From a virus, in the IMG/VR virus record IMGVR_UViG_3300027146_000125, positions 1 to 21,255 of that record: a stretch of DNA of 21,255 nt. The stretch is one strand, 5' to 3'. A program made the translations under genes and the position numbers. The notes below the pieces were generated by a model. It had not been told where the DNA came from and did no database searches. It worked only from the letters and a program-made list of their open reading frames with translations. Numbering within the stretch: position 1 is the first letter of the stretch; the number at the start of each line of letters is the position of its first letter. Below, piece after piece: positions 1 to 9,600 of the stretch.

Positions 1-1054
1 CTGAATAGGTAAATGAACTTTCGCCGCGACTACCAGTGTAGCCAACTGAACCAGAGTATCCAATTGCTGCTGCTTCTCCAGGAAGTCCGCGACTACCAGT
101 GTAGCCAAGTTCGCCAGCACTACCCGTGTAGCCTACAGCAGCATAAGCACCATCGACACCTTGACTACCAGTGTATCCAACTGAACCAGTATAGCCCACT
201 GAACCAGAGTATCCAATTGCTGCTGCTTCTCCAGGAAGTCCGCGACTACCAGTGTATCCAACTGAACCAGTAAATCCTATAGCAGCATATTCGCCAGGAA
301 CACCTTGCGATCCTGTAAATCCTGCACTGCCTACTGATCCAGTATAGCCTAAAATACGACCAACGTCATTCCATGCTGATCCAGACCATACCCATAGGTT
401 CCCTGTGTCCTGTGCAATGAATCCATCACCTTGGTTTCCAGTGTATGCAGGATCTAATCCTGAGCTTGTAGAAACTTGTCCAACAATGTTTACTGAAGTT
501 CCTGCAGGGCCTTCGCTGCCAGTATACCCTAAGTCACCAATTGATCCTGTGTAGCCTTGGCGTCCTAGAAATCCACTAGCAGCTACTTCAACCCACTGTG
601 CAGTATCACCATCGTCAGTCCATACTAGTTCTGCACCAGTTAGACTGTCCATCCATCTATCACCAACTTGTGGATTTATAGGAGCAGTTGGTCCGTAACT
701 AAAACTACTTTCACCTTTGCTACCACTAAATCCACGGCTTCCAACAAATCCATCTGTACCTCTACTTCCAGTAAAGCCACGACTTCCAGTAAATCCTAAC
801 GATCCAGTAAATCCCGCACCCCTTGATCCTGTAAATCCCTGACTACCAGTAAATCCAACTGATCCTGTTAATGATGTTACTGTAGACCACGATCTAGCAC
901 CTACGGTGGTACTGACTAATACCTGTCCATCAATAGATGGTAAGCCAAGATCTGGTTCTGCATTTCCTACATCAAGATAGCTACCGCGATTAGGATCTAA
1001 TGCTGCACCAGTTAGCTTTTTTACTCTACCGCTAACTAGACGGCTTTTACTCAT
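1..1054 (-). CDS. Collagen-like tail fibre protein, partial (C-terminus beyond left edge)
   Basis: The minus-strand frame stays open from ATG 1054 to the window edge (about 351 codons), so the protein is truncated by the window. The N-terminus (MSKSRLVSGRVKKLTG) is followed by a short beta-type segment (EPDLGLPSIDGQVLVS), then G-x-x repeats of the GFTGSRG/GYTGSVG kind. Two non-collagen modules interrupt the repeats: one with GDRWMDSLTGAELVW and DGDTAQWVEVAAS (about 580-710), and one with a Y-T-G-x-x-G-D-G-x-I core ending SAWNDVG (about 355-500). The second also occurs in the 2242-aa fibre. Such proteins form trimeric fibres; host-surface adhesion is inferred. The start overlaps the stop of the upstream gene (ATGAGTAA), which suggests translational coupling. 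The 59-bp in-frame repeat near the left edge shows recent repeat expansion. Confidence 0.9.
   Translation of the reverse strand, partial: MSKSRLVSGRVKKLTGAALDPNRGSYLDVGNAEPDLGLPSIDGQVLVSTTVGARSWSTVTSLTGSVGFTGSQGFTGSRGAGFTGSLGFTGSRGFTGSRGTDGFVGSRGFSGSKGESSFSYGPTAPINPQVGDRWMDSLTGAELVWTDDGDTAQWVEVAASGFLGRQGYTGSIGDLGYTGSEGPAGTSVNIVGQVSTSSGLDPAYTGNQGDGFIAQDTGNLWVWSGSAWNDVGRILGYTGSVGSAGFTGSQGVPGEYAAIGFTGSVGYTGSRGLPGEAAAIGYSGSVGYTGSVGYTGSQGVDGAYAAVGYTGSAGELGYTGSRGLPGEAAAIGYSGSVGYTGSRGESSFTYS
45..256 (-). repeat. 59-bp perfect direct repeat inside collagen-like gene
   Basis: Positions 45-103 and 198-256 are identical over 59 bp and offset by 153 bp (51 codons), so the frame is kept. Both encode the same stretch around GLPGEAAAIGYSGSVG. 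Identity at third codon positions means recent duplication or gene conversion rather than selection on the protein alone. Confidence 0.95.
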
Positions 1055-1388
1055 TACTTGTCTCCAACACACTCATAACCAAGTTGATTGTACTGTTGAC
1101 ACTGACCACTGCTTTTACAGATGCACCTTCTTCCATGACTAATTTACCTGTGGTAATCTCTGCTGAGTCATTAGTCGGAATAGTAAATTCTTTCAGCATG
1201 ACGTAATCTACATCATTCTTTCTAAGTGTAAATGTTATAGTGGCAGCCACAGTGCCAAAGTTACTAGCCTGTGCACCTAATACAATAGTAGTAATTCCCT
1301 CAGGAGTTGTATAGATTGTCTGTTCGTTAGTGGTTAGTTCATATGGTTTAGTTCTAAACGTATTTAAGGGTAGTGCTGCGGTTGCCAT
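1047..1388 (-). CDS. Small virion structural protein (fibre-associated), 113 aa
   Basis: I chose ATG 1388 over an in-frame TTG at 1400. GGAG lies about 6 nt upstream of the ATG and the previous gene's TAA is one base away, so the TTG version would overlap that gene. The protein starts MATAALPLNTFRT. It is rich in alternating beta-type residues (TTIVLGAQASNFG, ATITFTLRK, SVKAVVSVNSTINLVMSVLE) with no signal peptide or membrane segment, and looks like one small beta-sandwich. I recognise the pattern 'PLNTFR...ELTT...IYT.P.G...IVL.AQ...' from unnamed structural proteins of marine T4-like phages next to fibre genes. That is recall, not a search. A role as fibre cap, chaperone or baseplate accessory is inferred from position only. 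Confidence 0.8.
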   Translation of the reverse strand: MATAALPLNTFRTKPYELTTNEQTIYTTPEGITTIVLGAQASNFGTVAATITFTLRKNDVDYVMLKEFTIPTNDSAEITTGKLVMEEGASVKAVVSVNSTINLVMSVLETSNE

Positions 1389-1389
1389 G

Positions 1390-3636
1390 TTAATCTCCAA
1401 TTGCTAATATATAAGGTGTCATCACAGCAAACAAACTCTTAGTAAACGTTCTACCAGAAATTGTACCTGTATTCCTATTAATAATTAATCCGTCACCAAT
1501 TCTAAAGTCTCCACGCTGGTCAGTACCAGTGTAGTAGATCTTTCCTTGGTTTAAAGCTACTGCTTGATTCTCTGCTATAGGAATGCCACCTAGATAAGGC
1601 AAAGCTGTATTTACATTTGTACCAGCACCTATCCATTCAAAAGTGTGCCCCGATGAAGTGATCAAACTAAACTGATGAAAGCTGACATTGGCATTGTCCG
1701 CAATGTTAACTGGCACACTTTCTTCTAATACAATAGTACTTGAATAGGCATTGGTAATCAAATTAGTTACTATGTCAAACAACCCGTCAGTTTGGGTAGC
1801 TTCAGCGGCACTTGCTGCGGGGTTGCCAGTACTTTGTGTTACTATAATGTTTAGTGCTGTGATGCTAGTGTTAACTACACAGGCAGCTACTACTGACTTA
1901 ATGTAGTTAAAGGTAGCGGCCGTTGCTGCCTGTTCACCTACAGGTACCTGTAGTGTGCCTGTACTATAGTATTCATCAGCTGCATCTGCCGTTTGACTGT
2001 TGCCTCCGTAGAGTACATCGTAGGTCACTGCATCTACAATTAAGCCAATGTCTCTGCGGCATTTAGTTTGATCGTAAGTTAATCCAGAGTAGTTTGCAGT
2101 AATGTAAGCAATGCCTTCTTCAATGATAAAGTTTCTATTGGCCTGTATGATAGTCTGTGCTTTGGGCTTGTTAGCATCAACATTGCTAGGACTAGCCCAT
2201 ACATACGCAGGAGCAGTGCCGCCGGCCATGATAGCCAGAATGATGTCAAAGTTGTTGCTGACTCTAGTTCGTTCTGCGCCCACTGTCATTAAGGCTAGTA
2301 CTGCTGTTTTAACAAAGTTTACAGCAGCCAACGTTTCAGTTAGTTGTCCAGTTATTACTAGACTAGCAGTTGCTCTATTATAGCTGATACCTGCTTGTAT
2401 GCTCTTGTAGTTAGTGCTGAACATCATATCATCAACCACTGCATCAATGATCAATCCTATATCACGTGTACACTTAAACTCATTGTAGTCAAAACTTAGA
2501 TATGTTTCATTTAGAAAATCAATAGTGTCTGCTTGTATTTTACTCTTGCCATCTAGCACTGTTTGTCTTAGGTTTCTTGCAGTTGCGGATTCATCTGCAT
2601 AGCTAGGTGTAGCTATTGCAGTGCTACCACTGGTAAAGGGTGTAGAACTAAACAAAGTATAGTAAGTATCATCGCCTGCAAATTTAACCGCGTCGCCTAC
2701 GTTAGGACGAGTAGTTAAATTATCTATGACAAATGTACGTCCTCTAATTTCACCGTTAACCTTGCCCGCATACAGTGTAGAGCTAACTCCGTCTGACTTC
2801 AGCGCATATGTACCAAAACTACTGTTACTGTTAGTTACTGAACAAAAGCCTCCGTACTCACACAAGAAGCCTACTGAGCAACAGATCGTAAACACAGACA
2901 CTAACTGAGTGTTACCTCTGTTCAACATGTGAATACCGATACCACCTTGGTTGTATTGAGTATACGCATCAACAACCATAGAGCGAAGTCCATCTGCGTG
3001 AGCACCATCTACTCGCATGCCTGTACCAGTGGTGGTCATTGATGTACAATTTTGTACATATGGACTGGTATGAATAACTCCTGCGCTGCCGTCTGGATTA
3101 AATGCCACTGCTGATGAAGGACTTTCATGATCTTTAAAAGTCATGTGTGCTAGATAGACTGCATTGTTTACCCAAAACATATCTTGTGTTTTGTTAAGTG
3201 GACGAACTGTAACTGTACGTAAACTGTCGCCTACAATGGCCACGCCCTCTGGCACTATCATAGGATTAATTTCTGTATAATCTCCGCTTTTAACAAAAAT
3301 TGTAGTGCCGTAGGTAGCTGTTGCCAATGCGGATCTAATTGTTAGTTTTGAACTAACTAGAGAATCACCAGCATTTAGATCGTTTCCGCTTTTGCTAACG
3401 TACATTACGTTAGAAACAATACCACTACCTGCTGACCCTGTATAGCCTGCGCCGCCTTGAGATCCAGCAAAGCCCCTTAATCCACCATAGGCAAGTGTAT
3501 TCCATCTATCAACACCATTACCTACCTTAAACAACGAGGTATCTGTTTCAATAGCCATTTCCCCATCTGCCAAGATAGGGTTGGCTGTGGTCCACTCTAG
3601 TGCTGTTCCTCTTCTAAACTGTATTTGTATAGCCAT
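1390..3636 (-). CDS. Tail fibre/structural protein with Mtd-like N-terminus and beta-helix domain
   Basis: A 748-aa virion protein. Residues 1-50 (IQIQFRRGTALEWTTANP, then ADGEMAIETD and FKVGNG) match the Mtd N-terminal type domain that starts many phage fibres. A short collagen-like linker (about 53-70) follows. Residues about 76-300 read as a pectate-lyase-like right-handed beta-helix (VMYVSKSGND, TIFVKSGDYTE, GVAIVGDS). Residues about 350-630 hold two copies of a domain with the core K-C-x-R-D-I-G-L-I-[IV]-D-A-V (Cys389 and Cys526). The C-terminus (about 640-748, ending FAVMTPYILAIGD) resembles cyanophage structural proteins. Substrate binding or glycan cleavage by the helix is possible, but I see no catalytic motif. 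ATG 3636 has no clear Shine-Dalgarno; a CATAAATA box lies 27 nt upstream. Confidence 0.88.
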   Translation of the reverse strand: MAIQIQFRRGTALEWTTANPILADGEMAIETDTSLFKVGNGVDRWNTLAYGGLRGFAGSQGGAGYTGSAGSGIVSNVMYVSKSGNDLNAGDSLVSSKLTIRSALATATYGTTIFVKSGDYTEINPMIVPEGVAIVGDSLRTVTVRPLNKTQDMFWVNNAVYLAHMTFKDHESPSSAVAFNPDGSAGVIHTSPYVQNCTSMTTTGTGMRVDGAHADGLRSMVVDAYTQYNQGGIGIHMLNRGNTQLVSVFTICCSVGFLCEYGGFCSVTNSNSSFGTYALKSDGVSSTLYAGKVNGEIRGRTFVIDNLTTRPNVGDAVKFAGDDTYYTLFSSTPFTSGSTAIATPSYADESATARNLRQTVLDGKSKIQADTIDFLNETYLSFDYNEFKCTRDIGLIIDAVVDDMMFSTNYKSIQAGISYNRATASLVITGQLTETLAAVNFVKTAVLALMTVGAERTRVSNNFDIILAIMAGGTAPAYVWASPSNVDANKPKAQTIIQANRNFIIEEGIAYITANYSGLTYDQTKCRRDIGLIVDAVTYDVLYGGNSQTADAADEYYSTGTLQVPVGEQAATAATFNYIKSVVAACVVNTSITALNIIVTQSTGNPAASAAEATQTDGLFDIVTNLITNAYSSTIVLEESVPVNIADNANVSFHQFSLITSSGHTFEWIGAGTNVNTALPYLGGIPIAENQAVALNQGKIYYTGTDQRGDFRIGDGLIINRNTGTISGRTFTKSLFAVMTPYILAIGD

Positions 3637-3663
3637 TTTATGTTTAATCTACTGTTATTTTAA

Positions 3664-3671
3664 TATTTATG
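3664..3671 (-). promoter_or_regulatory. T4-late-like promoter box CATAAATA
   Basis: Minus-strand CATAAATA overlaps the TAA stop of the upstream 2242-aa gene and ends 27 nt before ATG 3636. T4 late promoters are TATAAATA with no -35, and cyanophage relatives use NATAAATA. The hexamer at -35 spacing here (TAGATG) is not a sigma70 match, which fits a late promoter for structural genes. Assignment by motif only. Confidence 0.5.
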
Positions 3672-6600
3672 CAGTGACTCCACCCGCATCTATACTAGTG
3701 ATTCCGCCGTATATTGATGTTGGTGATCCACCATCAAAATTACCAACAGCACCACCTCCTCCGCCGCCCGCATCACCTGGATCCCCTTTAGGTCCTTGAC
3801 TACCTGTAAACCCAGTAGCACCTGGTGTGCCCGCACTACCAGTAAAACCTGGTGTACCTACTCCAGATGTTCCAGCCGATCCAGTAAATCCTAGACTACC
3901 AACAAACCCTGTAGCACCTCTTGATCCAGTAAATCCTGTGCCTGCTGATCCTACAAATCCTACTGATCCTGTAAATCCACGACTGCCTGTAAACCCAACG
4001 CCATTACTACCAGTAAATCCTATAGAGCCTGTGTAACCATCACGACCTATTACTCCGTCTACACCTGCTGATCCAGTATACCCTTCACCAGCAGATCCTG
4101 TATATCCTAGTGGCCCAATTAATCCCTGTGATCCAGTAAATCCTACACCCTGCGATCCAGTAAATCCCAAACTACCTGTATAGCCTAAACTTCCTGTAAA
4201 TCCTGTGCCGCCTACTGATCCAGTATACCCTATACCTTCACTACCTGTGTAACCTATGTCACCTTGACTTCCGTTAAATCCAGTAAAGCCACGTGATCCA
4301 CTGTAGCCAATGCTGCCTGTAAATCCAATAGTGCCTTGGCTACCAGTGTAGCCAACAATAGGTCCAACGTCATTCCATGCAGTACCTGTCCAAATATTCA
4401 AATGTCCGTTGTCTCTAGTAATGTATCCGTCACCAATTGATCCGGTATAAGGTATAGGTAAGTTAGCAAATGATGCTACTGATCCTACAATGGTAACACT
4501 GGTACCAGGAGTACCTTGATCACCTTGACTACCAGTATAGCCTATGGACCCAGTAAATCCTACACCCTGCGATCCAGTAAATCCTACACCCTGACTTCCT
4601 GTAAATCCTAAGCTACCTGCGTATCCAGTTAGGCCTGTAGCACCACGGCTACCAGTGAATCCTGCACCTTGACTTCCAGTATAACCTAATCCTCCTGGTA
4701 ATCCTGTAGTACCCCTGCTACCAGTAAATCCTGTACCTTGCGAACCTGTAAAACCTAAATCACCTTGAAGACCTTGAGTTCCACGTGATCCAGTAAATCC
4801 TGCACCTTGACTACCAGTGTATCCTAAACTGCCTGTATATCCGGCACTACCAGTAAATCCTGCACCTTGACTGCCAGTGTATCCTAAACTGCCTGTATGT
4901 CCGGCACTACCTACAAATCCACGTGATCCTGTAAAGCCTATACTACCTGTGTAACCTAACCCGCCTATACTACCTGTGAATCCTGCACCTTGACTTCCTG
5001 TAAATCCAATACCGCCAGGCAGTCCTGTGGTGCCTTTGCTGCCAGTAAATCCAACAGACCCAGTATACCCTAAGTCGCCTGACGGTCCTGCTACTGTACT
5101 TGCTGATCCAGTATACCCTATAGGACCTGGGGCTGTACTTTGCGAGCCTGTGAAGCCAGCTGATCCAGTGTAGCCAATTGACCCGAACAATCCTTGTATA
5201 CCACGTGATCCAGTAAATCCTACGTCGCCACGGCTTCCTGAAAACCCGATGTCACCACGGCTTCCTGAATAACCAGTAACTCCTGTACTGCCAGTAAATC
5301 CTGTTAGGCCAATTGGACCTTGGCTTCCAGAATAACCAAGTGAACCAGTATTTCCTTGACTGCCAACAAAGCCAGTATTTCCTTGACTGCCAACAAATCC
5401 TACCACACCTCTTAATCCAGCACTGCCAGTATACCCTAGTGATCCAGCACTGCCAGTATAACCTAGTGATCCAGCACTGCCAGTATATCCTATATCACCT
5501 GCTAGTCCAGTAGTGCCTCGTGATCCTGTAAATCCTGCACCTTGACTACCTTGAACTCCTCGACTGCCTGTAAATCCAACACTGCCAGTATAGCCTTGAC
5601 TGCCTGTATAGCCTATATTTCCTTGACTACCTGTATAGCCTAGTGCGGCAAATTCTCCTGGTATGCCTTGCGACCCAGTATACCCTAGTGAACCCACAAA
5701 TCCTTGTGATCCTGTATATCCTAATGCTGCAAATGCGCCGGAAGGACCTTGGCTTCCAGTAAAGCCAGTTATACCACGCGAGCCTATAAATCCAGTAACG
5801 CCCTGACTACCTGTAAAGCCGCCAGCAGGACCTTGTGGACCTTCATTACCTTGACTACCAGTATAACCTATCACACCTTGATCACCAATAGGTCCCTGGT
5901 CACCAATAGGTCCCTGGTCACCTTGGGAACCTTTTGATCCTGTATAACCTAGCGGTCCAATTTCTCCAGTTTCACCAATAGGTCCTTGGCTTCCTGAATA
6001 TCCGCGTGATCCTGAGTAACCTAAACTTCCAATTAAACCTTGATTGCCGGTATCACCTTTGCTGCCTGTGAAGCCAGCTGATCCAGTGTAGCCAATTGAC
6101 CCGGACAATCCTTGTATACCACGTGATCCAGTGTATCCTATATTGCCTTGACTGCCTGTGTACCCAACTGAGCCAGCATCACCTTGACTGCCTGTGTACC
6201 CAACTGAGCCAGCATCACCTTGACTGCCTGTATAACCTATATTTCCTTGACTACCTGTAAATCCTAGTGCTGCATACGCACCTGGAATACCTTGACTACC
6301 TGTGTACCCTATATCTCCTTGACTACCAACAAATCCTTCAGAGCCTGCAAAGCCACGTGACCCTGTATAGCCTATTGAGCCAACATAACCTAATGATCCT
6401 GTATACCCAGTCTCTCCCTGACTTCCGCTAAATCCTCTACTACCTGTAAATCCTAAACTACCTGTAAATCCTTTGCCACTTCCTACTGGAGTTAATACCA
6501 CACTTAACGTAAATGTAGCACTGCTGCTCTGCGGCACTGCATCTGTTACACTTACTGTATAAACAGTACTAGTAGATAATACAGTAGGTTGTCCGCTGAT

Positions 6601-9600
6601 AAATCCTGAAGTTGTATCAAATGATAGTCCTGCAGGCAATACAGGACTAATAGCATATGCAAGTGTACCAAATCCACCGCTGGCTATAACAGGCTGTACG
6701 TTTGAATCACTGTTGATTTCTAATATTTGACTGTTGTTCTGAGCAGATGCTATCAGTGCCGGTGGACTTACATCATTAACTGCTATACTAATTATTTTCG
6801 ATGTTGTTACTGATACTGTGTCAGTAACTGTTATTACAAAGTTAGCAGCAGGCACGTCATCAGTAGGAGTTCCTGTTATTTGTCCTGTTAATGTGTTAAA
6901 TGATAATCCTGCAGGCAATGCGGGACTAATATCAAAAGTCAATAGCCCGGTTCCCCCAACTGCCGTAACAGGACGTGATGGAGTAATTTGTGTGTATACA
7001 GCAAATACCAATGTTGGTGTAACTATTGTTGCAATCAACGGCTGTGCTATCACTGACAATGCAAATGTTTTACTGCTAGTTTGACTTAGTGCATCTGTTA
7101 CTGTAACAGTAAATGTTGTGCTAGCTAGTATAGCTACTGGGGTTCCCGATACTGTACCAGTTGATGTATCAAATATCAATCCATTTGGCAATGAAGGACT
7201 AATGCCGTAACTTAATGTTCCATCACCGTTGGCGCCTGTTACCGGTATAACTGGAGTACTTGCTGTCGCAATAATCAATTCAATTATAGCTTGATTAACT
7301 GTAGTTGTTACTGCTGGTGGATTTTCTATAGTTAAACTAAATGTAGCATTTGCTGATGTACCAACACTGTCAGTAGCAGTTACAGTGAATGTTGTTGCTG
7401 TTAATGCGCTAGCAGAAGTACCACTAATGTTACCCGACTGCACATTGATAGACATGCTTGACGGCAATGCAGGACTAATACTGTAGGTTATCGGAGCAAT
7501 GCCGCCCGTTGCACCTACTGGTTTAAAATTAGCAGTAGGTTTGCTCTTAGTAGCTGTCTTTGTGGCTATCAACTGTGTAGCTACAACTGGAGGATTAGTT
7601 AGTATTAGAGTAAATGACTTACTACTAGATTGTCCTAACGAGTCAGTGGCTGTTACTGTAAAACTTTGATTAATTAACTGTGAACCAGTACCAGTTACTT
7701 TGCCATTGACTGAACTAAATGAAAGTCCTGCAGGTAAACTTGGGCTAATAGCAAAGTTAATAGATCCATATCCGCCACTAGCACTTACAGGAGCAAGATT
7801 CAACGTGTCAGCTACTCTATAATTGCTAACAGTGGCTGACACTAGTGTAGTTGTAATTGCAGGAGTATCAGCTACTGTTAATTTAAATGTAGCACTGGCA
7901 GTTTGTGAAATGCTATCAGTGACTGTAACTGTATAGGTATACTCGGATAGTAAACTAGTAGGAGTTCCTGTTATCTGTCCTGTTGCCGTACTAAATGTTA
8001 ATCCAGACGGCAGTGTAGGGTCTACACTGTAGGTGTAGACTGTTGATCCGCCACTAGCTGTTACAGGAGTAAATGGTGTAGCTACTACTGATTTGATTAA
8101 CGATGTTGCAGGCACTGCTTGTTGAGCTTGCAGTGGAGGAGTGTTGATTGTTAGATCAAATGTCTTGCTACTAGTCTGGCTTGCTTGATCGTTTACTGTA
8201 ACCGTGTATGTTGTACTAGAAATGTACTGCGTTGGTGTGCCTGTTATCTGTCCAGTAGCTGTGTTGAATGTTAGTCCAGATGCTAGTGCAGGACTAACTG
8301 CGTATGTTAGTGTGCCAAAACCACCTGTTGTGGTAATAGGAATAAATGGTGTAGCAGGTTGATTCTGTACAAGAGTTTTGTTTCCAATTGTCTGCGATGT
8401 TAGCAACGGTGGAGGATCAATAGTCAGTGTAAAAGACTTATTACTTGTTTGACTTGATTGATCCGTTACCGTAACTGTATAACTTGTTGGACTTCCTACT
8501 ACTGTAGGTATTCCACTTATTAGTCCACTTGTAGTATTAAATGTAAGCCCTGTAGGAATAGTAGGGGTAATTGCGTAAGTTAATGTTCCATCACCACCAC
8601 TACCGGTTACAGGTGTAAATGCTGTAATGGTCGTACGTTGTATAACAGTTCTGCTGGCAATTGTCTGTGTTGTTATTAGTACTGCAGGAGTTACTATAAC
8701 AGTAAATGTCTTACTAGTAGTTTGGCTAGCTTGATCTGTGACGGTAACTGTGTAAGTTGTTAAATTACTAACGGCACTAGGTGTTCCACTTACTAATCCG
8801 CTTGCGGTATTAAATGTAAGTCCAGCGGGTAATGCAGGGGTAATTGCATACGTTAATGTATTATATCCACCACTAGCACTAACAGGAGTTACCGCAGTGA
8901 TAGCTGTATTCTTAGTAAAAGAATTTGCACTAGATAACACTGTAGAGTTTAATGCAGGTAAAAGATTTACAGTTAGACTAAAGGTCTTTGCGCTAGTCTG
9001 TGAAGGTGTGTTACTATCTAAAACAGTTATAGTGTATGTTGTCTGAGAACTAGCAGATGTAGCTGTTCCTGATATTTCTCCAGTAGCTGTACTTAATGAC
9101 AGTCCACTGGGTAGTATTGGACTGATAGCATAGGATAATGTTCCAACACCACCTGTAGCAGTCACAGGAGTAAACGCTGCTGACGCTATAGTTTGTGTTA
9201 GTGTTTTAGTAGCAACAGCTACCACTGTTATTAGTTCAGGCGCAGTTATAGTTAAACTAAATGTCTTACTAGATTGTGATCCACTAGCATCTGTAGCTGT
9301 TACTGTAAAATTACTAGCAGCAATAAATGTTGTGGGAGTTCCTGTTATTGCTCCTGTTGATGTACTGAATGATAATCCTGCAGGCAGTGCAGGGCTAACT
9401 GCAAATGTTATAGGAGCTGTACCACCTTGTGCTGTTACTGGTGTAAATGCAGCTACTGCTACATTCTGTACTAGCGTTTTACTAGCCACTGCTAGTGTGC
9501 TAGATAATTCAGCAACAACACTGCCTATTACTTCTAGATTAAATGTGTTAGTAGCTGTCTGTCCGCTGGCATCTGTAAATGTTACTACATATGAATTAAC

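Noticed and set aside
1047-1400. TTG start at 1400 for the small structural gene
   Set aside because: It overlaps the preceding stop and has no ribosome site; ATG 1388 has GGAG at proper spacing.
1390-3636. Diversity-generating retroelement, suggested by the Mtd-like N-terminus
   Set aside because: No reverse transcriptase, template repeat or variable C-lectin C-terminus is seen in the window; the N-terminal domain alone is widespread in fibres.
3667-6500. CRISPR-like regularly spaced repeats
   Set aside because: The periodicity follows G-x-x codons, spacers are also coding repeats, unit lengths vary, and no cas gene is present.
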